NCBI GenBank assembly: GCA_020025715.1
Contig: JAHHRQ010000059.1
Span: 1-11,206, forward strand
DNA length: 11,206 bases
Reading direction: 5' to 3'
Source: Oscillospiraceae bacterium
GTDB lineage: Bacteria > Bacillota > Clostridia > Oscillospirales > Oscillospiraceae
Notes under the pieces: generated by a model
Told to the model about the DNA's origin: nothing
Database searches by the model: none
Seen by the model: the letters and a program-made list of their open reading frames with translations, nothing else
Position numbers and translations under genes: made by a program
Part shown: in pieces, positions 1 to 7,313 of the stretch
Layout: the number at the start of each line of letters is the position of its first letter
Numbering within the stretch: position 1 is the stretch's first letter

Positions 1-468
1 TCTTCCGATTTTCGTATGAACTGGATGTATATGCCAAAATTCAGAGCCTTGGATCAAGGTGATTTTGTCTCTAATTTTGCAGTGTTTCTGCAGCTGTTTG
101 TATTTGTTGCCATCCTCTGCTTTGCCTCTGTGGCAGTCATCCTGTATACCCGCAGTCAGACCCTGATGCTGACCAATGCATGGGTGTATGAGGATCTGCA
201 CAAGCTGGGAGCATCCAACACCTATCTTCGTAAAACCGTGAAAGGGCAGGTGAAGCGGGTGTTCGTTGCACCGCTTGTCATTGGGACAGTGCTGATTGTG
301 TCTTTTTACACGATGATTTTGATGGGTAACTGCGGTGATGGCGTGATTGATGCTGCTGAACTTACAGGATTTTCAGCCTGTATGGTGCTTGTGGCAGTTA
401 TGTCTGCGGTGTTTTATGGATTGTATCGAATATCCGTGAAAAAAGCGTGGGAAACGTTAAAACTGTGA
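1..468 (+). CDS. FtsX-like ABC transporter permease, C-terminal fragment (5' end outside window)
   Basis: The reading frame is open from base 1, so this is the last ~155 residues of a longer membrane protein; the ATG at 16 is probably internal. Three hydrophobic segments are visible (numbered from that ATG, roughly residues 20-43, 84-104 and 118-138). The first is followed by a charged loop containing YTRSQ and DLHKLGAS, then a basic stretch leading into the next helix. This order (helix, loop with an R...L..LGAS-like motif, two more helices) is the usual end of an FtsX/MacB/BceB-type permease domain. Such proteins work with an ABC ATPase to export peptides or lipids, or to act as sensor-transporters for antimicrobial peptides. 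No ATPase is visible because the upstream sequence is missing, so the substrate cannot be named. It ends just before a hairpin at 481-516. Family call fairly sure, subfamily unknown. Confidence 0.7.
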   Translation, partial: SSDFRMNWMYMPKFRALDQGDFVSNFAVFLQLFVFVAILCFASVAVILYTRSQTLMLTNAWVYEDLHKLGASNTYLRKTVKGQVKRVFVAPLVIGTVLIVSFYTMILMGNCGDGVIDAAELTGFSACMVLVAVMSAVFYGLYRISVKKAWETLKL

Positions 469-473
469 TTATT

Positions 474-516
474 AAAAAAACACAGGCCCGTAAGCCTTTT
501 GACTTACGGGCCTGTG
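474..516. terminator. Rho-independent terminator between convergent genes
   Basis: A perfect 14-bp inverted repeat (481-494 with 503-516, 8-base loop) lies between the permease stop codon and the stop codon of the convergent phosphodiesterase-fold gene. Read on the minus strand the stem is followed by seven U residues (474-480), a canonical intrinsic terminator for the minus-strand gene. On the plus strand the tail (CTGCTTAATTATTT) is a poorer U-tract, so termination of the permease transcript is likely but less certain. Confidence 0.88.
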
Positions 517-524
517 CTGCTTAA

Positions 525-1574
525 TTATTTAAGTGTAACGCTGAGCATTACGGGGTTATGGTCGGAATTTTCAAACTCAAGGTCAATATTCTCAACGCTG
601 TTGAGCTGAACATTGGGGGAGAGAATGAAACCGTCTATAACATAGTGCTGAGTGCTGGGGTCGCTTCTGTCGTAGGGCTGGTTCAGAAGGCGGCATGTAG
701 GTGCGGAAGTGTCATAGGTGAATTCCCAGCCTTCGGGGAGGAAACTGCTGTCAAGCACACCGGGTACCCAGTAGTCATTCTGAACTATGGGGAATATATC
801 CAGAGTGCCGGGGAAGGTCTGGTTAAAGTCGCCGCCGGCTATAACATAGTTTCCCTTTAAATATTCTTCCTCGACAAATTCACGGAGCATTTTAGTCTGT
901 GCAATTTTGCCTTCGCCGTCATCATAGGCTTCAAGGTGCAGGTTTACAAGTACCAGCTCCTTATCGCTTCCCTCAATGGGCATACGGCTTACCAGCAGGC
1001 AGCGCTTAAGATTTGCGGTGCTCATGGGCCAGCTGAAGGGGCAGGGAAGTGCGATACGCTGGGCGGAATTGATTTCGTAAGCGGTGGTGGTTAAAAGTCC
1101 GCTGTGCACTTTTCCTATGGGAGGCATGGGGTAGGGGACAAAGGGGCAGGAATAGTTAAGAGCATGAACGTAGTTGCCCTGTGCCAGAATTTCCGCCTCA
1201 TTGGTGCTGTAAGTTCTGGAGGAGTTTGTGTCAACCTCCTGAAGCATTACCAAATCCGCATCCTGCTGCTCAATGAAGTTTTCGATACCGTTTAAATAGG
1301 AGGTAAAGGTTTCTTTATCGGCAGATTTAACATCCTTACCGCCGTCCATAAAGAAGTCAGAGCCTTTTCCAAGACCTGCATAACCGATGTTCCATGAAAG
1401 AACACTCAACTCTTTATCGAGCTGCAATTTTCCCCCGTCGGCAGTACGGGAAATGTCCAGCTCCACAACCGGTGCGGGCTTGTACTCAGCAATGCTGAGC
1501 CAGGCGATAAGTCCGCCTGCAAGTACCACTACTGCAAGAAGAATCCAGAGCAGTACCTTCAAGAATTTTTTCAA
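525..1574 (-). CDS. Membrane-anchored endonuclease/exonuclease/phosphatase-family protein
   Basis: A 349-residue protein of the Mg-dependent endonuclease/exonuclease/phosphatase (DNase I/exonuclease III/sphingomyelinase-like) fold. Residues 2-26 are a short basic N-terminus (KK) followed by a long hydrophobic helix, so it is an uncleaved signal anchor or a signal peptide, with the catalytic domain outside the membrane. The fold's signature residues are all present in order: WN at 61-62, metal-binding Glu in LQEVD (E113), catalytic His in NLHLEA (H213), GGDFN (D249, N251), VIDGF (D314) and the terminal SDHNP (D338, H339). An intact active site argues for a working phosphodiesterase. The fold alone does not tell nucleic acid, phospholipid or inositol-phosphate substrates apart. 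Start choice: an in-frame ATG at 1613 lacks a ribosome binding site and would add 13 residues. The TTG at 1574 has GAGGTG six bases upstream and gives a typical KK-plus-helix N-terminus. It is transcribed alone, divergent from glyA. Confidence 0.85.
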   Translation of the reverse strand: MKKFLKVLLWILLAVVVLAGGLIAWLSIAEYKPAPVVELDISRTADGGKLQLDKELSVLSWNIGYAGLGKGSDFFMDGGKDVKSADKETFTSYLNGIENFIEQQDADLVMLQEVDTNSSRTYSTNEAEILAQGNYVHALNYSCPFVPYPMPPIGKVHSGLLTTTAYEINSAQRIALPCPFSWPMSTANLKRCLLVSRMPIEGSDKELVLVNLHLEAYDDGEGKIAQTKMLREFVEEEYLKGNYVIAGGDFNQTFPGTLDIFPIVQNDYWVPGVLDSSFLPEGWEFTYDTSAPTCRLLNQPYDRSDPSTQHYVIDGFILSPNVQLNSVENIDLEFENSDHNPVMLSVTLK

Positions 1575-1586
1575 ATATATCACCTC
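1572..1586 (-). promoter_or_regulatory. Shine-Dalgarno (GAGGTG) fixing a TTG start
   Basis: On the minus strand GAGGTG (1586-1581) is followed by six A/T bases and then TTG AAA AAA. The spacing is ideal for the TTG at 1574. The upstream in-frame ATG at 1613 has no purine-rich site before it, so TTG is the preferred start. Confidence 0.7.
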
Positions 1587-1673
1587 ATAAAATTGATAGA
1601 ATAATTCTAACATTTTTATACATGAGCTTCAAGCGGGAGTTAAATAATTATATTTTTGTCAAGGCAAACAGAG

Positions 1674-1702
1674 TTGTAAATAGTGCCGGCCTGTATTATA
1701 AT
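1674..1702 (+). promoter_or_regulatory. Predicted sigma-A promoter of glyA
   Basis: A perfect -10 hexamer TATAAT (1697-1702) sits exactly 17 bp downstream of a TTGTAA -35 element (1674-1679). Predicted transcription starts near 1709, leaving a leader of only about 30 bases before glyA. That is too short for a riboswitch or T-box, so any control of glyA here would act on initiation. For the divergent gene a weaker candidate is TTAACT (1643-1638) with TATAAA (1620-1615) on the minus strand, also spaced 17 bp. Confidence 0.75.
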
Positions 1703-1741
1703 AAAAACGTTAAATAAAAAAATATTTTCATGGAGGTCTTT

Positions 1742-2989
1742 ATGAGCTACGATAAAATTAAAAATAGTGATATAGACGTTTATAACTCAATTAGCAGAGA
1801 GCTGGAACGCCAGAGAGACCATATAGAGCTTATAGCATCTGAAAACTTCGTCAGCGAGGCTGTTATGGAAGCTATGGGCAGCCCCCTGACCAATAAATAC
1901 GCAGAGGGTTACCCCGGCGCAAGATACTACGGCGGATGCCAGTATGTGGACGAGGTGGAGACTCTCGCTATTGAGCGGGCTAAGGAGCTTTTCGGCGCAG
2001 AACATGCAAACGTTCAGCCCCACTCCGGCTCTCAGGCAAACGAGGCGGTTTATCTGGCTCTGCTTAAGCCCGGCGACACCATTCTCGGTATGGACCTGAG
2101 CCACGGCGGACATCTGACCCACGGCTCCAAAGCCTCCATTTCCGGCAAATACTTTAACGCCTGCTTCTACGGCGTTAATAAAGAGACCGAGACCATTGAC
2201 TACGAGGCTCTTTTACAGAAAGCTGAGGAGTGCAAGCCTAAAATCATTATTGCCGGTGCCAGCGCCTACCCCAGATTTATCGACTTTAAGCGCATGAGAG
2301 AGATTGCAGATGAAGTGGGCGCATATCTCATGGTAGATATGGCACACATTGCAGGCCTTGTTGCCGCCGGTGTTCATCCCAGCCCTGTGCCCTACGCCCA
2401 TGTAGTTACCACTACCACCCACAAGACCCTGAGAGGACCCAGAGGCGCTCTCATTCTCTGCAAGGACGAGCTTAAAAAGAAGATTAACAGCGCTGTATTC
2501 CCCGGTATTCAGGGCGGCCCTCTGATGCACATCATAGCTGCAAAGGCTATCTGCTTCAAAGAGGCTCTCAGTCCCGAGTTTAAGGAATACCAGACTCAGG
2601 TTGTTAAAAACGCCGCCGCTCTGGCTGACGAGCTTACCAAAAAGGGTGTCCGCCTTGTTTCCGGCGGTACCGATAACCACCTGATGCTGGCCGATGTTAT
2701 GAGCAGAGGCAAGACCGGTGCAGAGGTACAGGAACTTATGGATATGGCAAACATCACCGCCAACAAGAACACCATTCCTTTCGATACCATGTCTGTTAAG
2801 GAAACAAGCGGTATGCGCTTCGGCTCTCCCGCAGTAACCACAAGAGGAATGAAAGAGGCAGAAATGCGCCAGATCGGCGACATGATAGCTAGACTTCTTG
2901 ATGAGGGTGAAGCCGCTGTTCCTGAGGTAAAGGCAGATGTAATTGAACTTTGCAGACGTTTCCCCCTGTACCCTGATATGACAATGTGA
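1742..2989 (+). CDS. glyA: Serine hydroxymethyltransferase
   Basis: A cytoplasmic PLP enzyme interconverting serine plus tetrahydrofolate with glycine plus 5,10-methylene-tetrahydrofolate, the main source of one-carbon units. At 415 residues it is the normal bacterial length. Landmarks: IASENF (31-36), YAEGYPGARYYGG (53-65), HSGSQAN (94-100), cofactor-binding VDMAHIAGL (D199, H202), the Schiff-base lysine in TTTTHKTLRGPRG (K228), and SGMRFGSPAVTTRG carrying the substrate-carboxylate arginine (R359). Nothing is missing. Start choice: GGAGG at 1732-1736 is five bases before the ATG at 1742. The in-frame ATG at 1730 overlaps that ribosome binding site and has none of its own, so it is rejected. 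It has its own promoter and is followed 17 bases later by a small membrane-protein gene, with which it probably shares a transcript. It is convergent with the threonine operon. Confidence 0.97.
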   Translation: MSYDKIKNSDIDVYNSISRELERQRDHIELIASENFVSEAVMEAMGSPLTNKYAEGYPGARYYGGCQYVDEVETLAIERAKELFGAEHANVQPHSGSQANEAVYLALLKPGDTILGMDLSHGGHLTHGSKASISGKYFNACFYGVNKETETIDYEALLQKAEECKPKIIIAGASAYPRFIDFKRMREIADEVGAYLMVDMAHIAGLVAAGVHPSPVPYAHVVTTTTHKTLRGPRGALILCKDELKKKINSAVFPGIQGGPLMHIIAAKAICFKEALSPEFKEYQTQVVKNAAALADELTKKGVRLVSGGTDNHLMLADVMSRGKTGAEVQELMDMANITANKNTIPFDTMSVKETSGMRFGSPAVTTRGMKEAEMRQIGDMIARLLDEGEAAVPEVKADVIELCRRFPLYPDMTM

Positions 2990-3006
2990 ACTGAAAAGGG
3001 GCTTGT

Positions 3007-3201
3007 ATGAAAAAGAAAACATCAAGGAGAATAGGCGTTATACTGTGCGCTATTGCATATTTCTTCGTGTTATATGCATTAAATCACCCTGAAATGAGTT
3101 TCAGCTGGCCTAATTATGTGACTTATACAATCTACGCTCTTTATTCCGCATTGACAGTATTTTTCCTTATAGCACCCTTTAAAAGTAAAACAACATATTA
3201 A
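3007..3201 (+). CDS. Small two-helix membrane protein, unknown function
   Basis: A 64-residue protein I do not recognise. It has a strongly basic start (MKKKTSRR), a first hydrophobic helix at about residues 8-26, a short polar loop (HPEMSFSWPNY), and a second helix rich in Tyr, Leu and Phe at about 37-58, ending in a basic tail. The positive-inside rule places both ends in the cytoplasm. A good ribosome binding site (AAGGGG, five bases before the ATG) and a terminator right after the stop support real expression. It follows glyA by 17 bases and is likely co-transcribed. No catalytic motif is visible and there is no evidence of a link to folate or glycine metabolism. Confidence 0.7.
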   Translation: MKKKTSRRIGVILCAIAYFFVLYALNHPEMSFSWPNYVTYTIYALYSALTVFFLIAPFKSKTTY

Positions 3202-3205
3202 TACA

Positions 3206-3233
3206 AAAAAGCTCTCCGAAAGGAGAGCTTTTT
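3206..3233. terminator. Bidirectional rho-independent terminator
   Basis: GCTCTCC (3211-3217) pairs perfectly with GGAGAGC (3222-3228) across a GAAA tetraloop. The stem is flanked by five A on the left and five T on the right, so it works as stem plus U-tract in both directions. It closes the glyA/small-membrane-protein transcript from the left and the threonine operon (last gene ridA) from the right. Confidence 0.93.
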
Positions 3234-3262
3234 CTTTATGTTTAGTTATATAAGCCTGTTAA

Positions 3263-3634
3263 TCAGAGCTCTGCAATTACTTCGCACTCAAGGGCGACAT
3301 CCTTAGGAAGTCTTGCAACCTCGACGCAGGAGCGGGCGGGGAAGGGCTCGGTGAAGTAGTTTGCGTAAATGGCGTTGATTGCGGCAAAATCATTCATGTC
3401 CTTAATGAATACGGTGGTCTTAACAACCTTGGACATGTCGGTTCCGGCAGCCTTAAGCAGCTCGGACAGGTTTTTGAATACCTGATTTGCCTGAGCTTCA
3501 AGACCCTGTGCCAGCTCACCGGTTTCGGGGATTATGGGAATCTGACCGGAGGTGTATACCATGTTGCCCACTATCTGAGCCTGAGAATAGGGGCCGATTG
3601 CAGCGGGTGCGTTTTTTGTAGAAACAGTTTTCAT
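3263..3634 (-). CDS. ridA: RidA family reactive intermediate/imine deaminase
   Basis: At 123 residues this is a full-length member of the RidA (YjgF/YER057c/UK114) family. These cytoplasmic trimers hydrolyse the enamine/imine intermediates (2-aminoacrylate, 2-aminocrotonate) released by PLP-dependent serine/threonine dehydratases, yielding 2-oxoacids and ammonia before the intermediates damage other PLP enzymes. Family residues are present: the IGPYSQA N-terminal motif (Y16), SGQIP (29-33), and the C-terminal PARSCVEVARLPKDVALE segment with the carboxylate-binding arginine (R101), the conserved cysteine (C103) and the active-site glutamate (E118). It lies 16 bases downstream of ilvA with its own AAGGAG site eight bases before the ATG, and is the last gene before the terminator. 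Pairing with threonine ammonia-lyase makes the substrate assignment unusually direct: it should act on the ilvA product. Confidence 0.95.
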   Translation of the reverse strand: MKTVSTKNAPAAIGPYSQAQIVGNMVYTSGQIPIIPETGELAQGLEAQANQVFKNLSELLKAAGTDMSKVVKTTVFIKDMNDFAAINAIYANYFTEPFPARSCVEVARLPKDVALECEVIAEL

Positions 3635-3650
3635 GTTTATATCTCCTTAA

Positions 3651-4862
3651 TTAGTATTCAAGTTCAACGGTATAGCCGTTGGATCTTAACTTGTCAATTA
3701 ACTGGCTGCCGTGTTCCTTGCCGCCGACTTCACATGCAATCTGCACGTTTGTCTCGTTGGGGCTTAAATTGTCATTGAGCTTGTCGTGCTGGACAGCGAG
3801 AATGTTTGCGCCGGCACCGGCAATGAAGTTCAGAAGCTGAACAAGGCTTCCGGGACGGTCAAGCAGGGTGACGTTAAACTTAATGCGTCTGTGTCTTGCC
3901 ACAAGACCACGCTCAATTATGTTCTGAATAAAGCTGACGTCAATATTACCGCCGGACATGAGGCAGACAACACGCTTTCCTTTAACATCTATCTTCTTGC
4001 TCAAAACTGCGGCAAGGGGAGTTGCGCCGGCAGGCTCAACCATCTGTTTGCAGCGCTCAAGAAGGAGAAGAATGGCGTTTGCAATCTCGTTGTCGTTTAC
4101 GGTGAGAATACCGTCAACATACTGATTTATGAGAGGTACGGTTATATCGCCGGGCTGCTTTACTGCAATACCGTCGGCAATAGTGTTTGCAGTCTCGGTG
4201 TACACAAGCTTCTTTTCCTTAAAGCTTCTTGCAATGGCGTCGGCGCCTTCTGCCTGAACACCGTAGACCTGTACCCGGGGATTTACCTGCTTTACGGCAG
4301 CTGCAACGCCTGAGAGCAGTCCGCCTCCGCCTGCGGGAACAATTATAATGTCCACATAGGGAAGATCTGAGAGAATTTCAAGACCGAGAGTACCCTGGCC
4401 TGCAATAACCTCAGGGTCATTGTATGGGTGGAGAAAAACGGCGCCTTCCTCATCGCATATTTTCTTTGCACATGCGTAAGCGTCATCATAGCAGTCGCCT
4501 TCAAGCACTACCTTTGCACCGTAGCCCTGAGTAGCCTGAATTTTGGCTATGGGAGCGGCCTTGGGCATTACGATAGTTGCGGGAATACCAAAACGCTTTG
4601 CAGCGTATGCAACGCCCTGTGCGTGATTTCCGGCAGAGGATGCAACCACCGGGCATACCTCGCCGCGTTCTATCATGGCGGCTATCTTGTTGCTTGCGCC
4701 TCTTATTTTGAAGGAACCGGTTTTCTGACGGTTTTCATATTTGAGGTAAATTTGACCACCGGTCATTTCAGAGAAGGTGGCAGAGATGTCCATTTCGGTG
4801 TGGTGAAGTATAGGCTTTAATCTTTGTTCGGCCTTTTCAATATCTTTAAGATCTATGTTCAT
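3651..4862 (-). CDS. ilvA: Threonine ammonia-lyase (threonine dehydratase), medium form with one ACT domain
   Basis: A PLP fold-type II enzyme converting threonine to 2-oxobutyrate and ammonia, which feeds isoleucine synthesis or propionate-type fermentation. In this 403-residue protein residues 1-320 are catalytic: the Schiff-base lysine is in KTGSFKIRGA (K52), the SSAGNHAQG loop (75-83) grips the substrate carboxylate, the glycine-rich loop PAGGGG (176-181) binds cofactor phosphate, and SGGN (303-306) contacts the pyridine nitrogen. Residues about 328-400 form a single ACT domain (FNVTLLDRPGSLVQLLNFI), matching the shorter threonine dehydratases rather than the ~510-residue E. coli IlvA with two ACT-like domains. 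The ACT domain suggests allosteric control, but the effector cannot be read from sequence. A purely catabolic role is possible. The ATG follows GGAGGG with eight bases between, and that site is buried in a predicted leader structure. Fourth gene of the operon. Confidence 0.94.
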   Translation of the reverse strand: MNIDLKDIEKAEQRLKPILHHTEMDISATFSEMTGGQIYLKYENRQKTGSFKIRGASNKIAAMIERGEVCPVVASSAGNHAQGVAYAAKRFGIPATIVMPKAAPIAKIQATQGYGAKVVLEGDCYDDAYACAKKICDEEGAVFLHPYNDPEVIAGQGTLGLEILSDLPYVDIIIVPAGGGGLLSGVAAAVKQVNPRVQVYGVQAEGADAIARSFKEKKLVYTETANTIADGIAVKQPGDITVPLINQYVDGILTVNDNEIANAILLLLERCKQMVEPAGATPLAAVLSKKIDVKGKRVVCLMSGGNIDVSFIQNIIERGLVARHRRIKFNVTLLDRPGSLVQLLNFIAGAGANILAVQHDKLNDNLSPNETNVQIACEVGGKEHGSQLIDKLRSNGYTVELEY

Positions 4863-4869
4863 AATTAAA

Positions 4870-4926
4870 TCCCTCCGTTCATGAGGATTTTACAGCATAC
4901 GGGCTGTAAATTCAAGAGCGGAGGGA
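4870..4926 (-). promoter_or_regulatory. Structured leader of ilvA that can pair its Shine-Dalgarno
   Basis: The 81-base gap between thrB and ilvA holds two nested inverted repeats. The inner one is a perfect 8-bp stem (4889-4896 with 4903-4910, 6-base loop). The outer one pairs 4870-4880 with 4916-4926: eight consecutive mostly G-C pairs, then one mismatch on the minus-strand RNA, then two more pairs. The downstream arm of the outer stem contains GGAGGG (4876-4871), the ilvA ribosome binding site, so the fold would hide it. There is no U-tract after the stem, so it is not an intrinsic terminator. It matches no riboswitch class I can recognise. Function inferred. Confidence 0.55.
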
Positions 4927-4943
4927 AATTTTTGGAAAAAATT

Positions 4944-5819
4944 TTATATGACAGCAGCGCCCTCAAAATCACAGAGAAGAGGGATAATCTGACACTTGGG
5001 GAAAAGCTTTTTCATGCTTTTGGCAGCTTCCGAGGCAAAATCTTTGTTTTTTGATATGCAAAGCATGGTAGAGCCGGCACCGGAAATGCACATGCCGCAG
5101 GCACCGAGACTCTCTGCCAGCGCCTTTGCCTCATCGAAGCCCGATATAAGCTTGAAACGGTAGGGTTGGTGAATTTTATCCTGCAAGGCGGTGGATAAAA
5201 GCTCGCTGTCACCATTTTCAAGAGCCTTTATCAAAAGGGCGGTACGGGAAATGTTGAAAACCGCATCTGCCTTTTGGTAGCTCTGGGGAAGAACACTTCT
5301 TGAAAGCTCAGTTGAAAGCTCACTGTCCGGCACGAAAGCCGTAAAAAACAGCTTGCCGCTCAGGGGATAGGAGACGCTGAGGGCTTTTTCGCCGTCCATT
5401 GCAGAGGCGGTGAAGCCGCCGAATATGGCGGGGGCTATATTATCTGGATGCCCCTCAACGGCAGTAGCTATGGAAAAAAGCTCCTGTTTTGAAAGACCCA
5501 GATCGTTAAGCTCGTTTGCAGCCGTTACGCCGCCTACAATCAAAGCTGCCGAGGAACCTAAGCCTCTGGAAATGGGCACTTCATTTTTAATAAAGTTTAT
5601 TGTGAGGGGGTGTTCGGACACACCGGCGTACTTTAAAACCTCAGTGTAGGCCACATAGCAGAGGTTAGATTTATTGCAGTACTGCTCAGGACAGCCGGTA
5701 ATTTTAAGGCTGCTGCCCTCTTTTAAAAACTCAATTTCATTATATAGCTGCCATGCAATTCCGAAGCAGTCAAAGCCCGGCCCCAGATTTGCAGAGCTGG
5801 CGGGAACCCTTATTCTCAT
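4944..5819 (-). CDS. thrB: Homoserine kinase
   Basis: A GHMP-family kinase that phosphorylates the side-chain hydroxyl of homoserine with ATP to make O-phosphohomoserine, the direct substrate of threonine synthase. It has 291 residues, a normal length. All three GHMP motifs are present: the N-terminal VPASSANLGPGFDCFG (5-20, homoserine kinase type), the ATP-phosphate loop PISRGLGSSAA (82-92), and the C-terminal GMCISGAGSTM (242-252). EGHPDN (122-127) is also typical of homoserine kinases. Its ATG overlaps the thrC stop as ATGA (4-base overlap), with GGGAG eight bases upstream inside thrC, so the two are translationally coupled and probably made in matched amounts. An ATG seven bases further upstream is out of frame. 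Confidence 0.96.
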   Translation of the reverse strand: MRIRVPASSANLGPGFDCFGIAWQLYNEIEFLKEGSSLKITGCPEQYCNKSNLCYVAYTEVLKYAGVSEHPLTINFIKNEVPISRGLGSSAALIVGGVTAANELNDLGLSKQELFSIATAVEGHPDNIAPAIFGGFTASAMDGEKALSVSYPLSGKLFFTAFVPDSELSTELSRSVLPQSYQKADAVFNISRTALLIKALENGDSELLSTALQDKIHQPYRFKLISGFDEAKALAESLGACGMCISGAGSTMLCISKNKDFASEAAKSMKKLFPKCQIIPLLCDFEGAAVI

Positions 5820-7303
5820 TTCTCATTCTCCCAATTCTGTATGGTGCTGAGGACGTAGTTTAAAATCTCGCTTTTTGCAATAACATCCCTGTGGAGAACT
5901 TCCTTATCTTTAAGGCCGGAAAGTGCTGCGGGAACAGGAGTTTTGCTAATTGCGGAGAGCTTTTCCATCATGGAAAATTCGTCGCCCTCGGAGCTTTCGC
6001 CAAGTGCGGAAAGCACGGCGGCGGGGAACTTGTAGGGAGAGGCTGTTGAGAGAACAACTACCGGAGCGCCTTCGCTTTCCCGCTTCTTGTAATCTGCTGC
6101 GGCAGAGAAAGCAACGGCGGTGTGTGGGTCGCAGAGGTATGAGTTCTCATCCCAGACGGCTTTTATAGTCCGGGCGGTCTTTTCCTCGTTGCAGCAGTAG
6201 GCGGAAAAGCTGTCCTGAATTTCAAGCAGAACATCCAGCCCCACTCTGTATTCGCCCCAGTCAGCAAGTGCTTTCATGCTGTCCGCTATAAACTTGCAGT
6301 CACCTTCAGAGACATAGTAAAGCAGCCTTTCAAGGTTTGAGGATATAAGAATATCCATAGAGGGGGAAGTGGTTTTTATAAATTTACGGTGTTTATCATA
6401 TATACCGGTTCTTATAAAATCGGTGAGAACGTTGTTTGCATTTGAGGCGCAGATAAGCCGTCCCACAGGCAGACCCATAAGCTTTGCAAAATATCCTGCC
6501 AGAATGTCACCGAAGTTTCCGGTGGGAACGGAGAAATCAACCAAGTCTCCCATTGCGATTCTGCCCTCTTTTATAAGGGCTGCGTAAGCAATGAAGTAAT
6601 AAACGACCTGAGGGGCAAGGCGGCCTATATTTATGGAGTTTGCAGATGAAAGGCGCATACCCTTACCCTTTAAAAGCTCTTTTGAATTTATTTCCGCAAA
6701 TGCGGCTTTAACTCCGGACTGGCAGTCGTCAAAATTACCCTCAATGGCACATACCTTTACATTTTTTCCGCTCTGGCTCACCATCTGAGCCTTTTGTATG
6801 GGGGAAACACCATCAGCGGGATAGAAAACTATGATTTTAGTACCCTCAACATCGTGGAAACCTTCAAGGGCGGCTTTGCCGGTGTCGCCGGAGGTGGCGG
6901 TTAAAATTACGGTTTCGTCGCTTATATGCTCCTGTGCTCTTGCAGCGGTTATAAGCCGGGGGAGCATTGAAAGGGCCACATCCTTAAATGCACAGGTGGG
7001 GCCGTGGAAAAGCTCCAGCACATAGTCATCTCCGACCTTTACGAGGGGAGTAAGCTCAGGGGCGGAGAATTTACCGTCGTATGCCTTCTTCACCAGTTCA
7101 TCCATACCCTCAAAGCCGGGGAGCATGTGCTTTAACAGCATTTCTGCCATACCCAGAGGCTGGAGGCTGAGACATTTTTTCCAGTCAAAGGGACGGGATG
7201 CCAGCTCTTTATCTATATACAAGCCGCCGTCGGGGGCTATGCCCTGCAAAACGGCTTCACGGTCGGTTGCTCTGAAATTTCCTCTTGTGCTTTCGTAATA
7301 CAT
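5816..7303 (-). CDS. thrC: Threonine synthase
   Basis: A PLP fold-type II enzyme converting O-phosphohomoserine and water to threonine and phosphate. At 495 residues it belongs to the longer, E. coli/fungal-like class rather than the ~350-residue B. subtilis class. Landmarks: the N-terminal MYYESTRG start and GIAPDGGLY (21-29), the Schiff-base lysine in GPTCAFKDVALS (K107), the TSGDTGKAAL phosphate/substrate loop (137-146), YPADGVSPIQKAQM, the SANSINIGRL motif, and the VPTGNFGDILAGY cofactor-binding loop. The segment after residue ~440 is the variable C-terminal part of the long class. The ATG lies 10 bases after the stop of the ACT/HTH gene, and its GAGG ribosome binding site overlaps that stop codon, indicating coupled translation. 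The 3' end overlaps thrB by 4 bases. Confidence 0.96.
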   Translation of the reverse strand: MYYESTRGNFRATDREAVLQGIAPDGGLYIDKELASRPFDWKKCLSLQPLGMAEMLLKHMLPGFEGMDELVKKAYDGKFSAPELTPLVKVGDDYVLELFHGPTCAFKDVALSMLPRLITAARAQEHISDETVILTATSGDTGKAALEGFHDVEGTKIIVFYPADGVSPIQKAQMVSQSGKNVKVCAIEGNFDDCQSGVKAAFAEINSKELLKGKGMRLSSANSINIGRLAPQVVYYFIAYAALIKEGRIAMGDLVDFSVPTGNFGDILAGYFAKLMGLPVGRLICASNANNVLTDFIRTGIYDKHRKFIKTTSPSMDILISSNLERLLYYVSEGDCKFIADSMKALADWGEYRVGLDVLLEIQDSFSAYCCNEEKTARTIKAVWDENSYLCDPHTAVAFSAAADYKKRESEGAPVVVLSTASPYKFPAAVLSALGESSEGDEFSMMEKLSAISKTPVPAALSGLKDKEVLHRDVIAKSEILNYVLSTIQNWENEK

Positions 7304-7313
7304 AATTTTTTCC

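Noticed and set aside
1709..1741. Riboswitch or T-box before glyA
   Set aside because: The predicted leader is only about 30 bases, too short for a glycine riboswitch, folate riboswitch or T-box, and no terminator hairpin is present.
2213..3025. Long minus-strand open frame (270 codons) opposite glyA
   Set aside because: It lies almost wholly antisense to a complete, motif-perfect glyA. Its translation has no domain or sensible membrane pattern. It arises from the codon bias of glyA.
3786..4820. Plus-strand open frames (175 and 130 codons) opposite ilvA
   Set aside because: Antisense to ilvA with no recognisable content.
4926..4945. A/T-rich near-palindrome between thrB and the ilvA leader as a terminator
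   Set aside because: It has only A-T pairs with a two-base loop, so no stable stem. It may bend DNA but does not support a terminator call.
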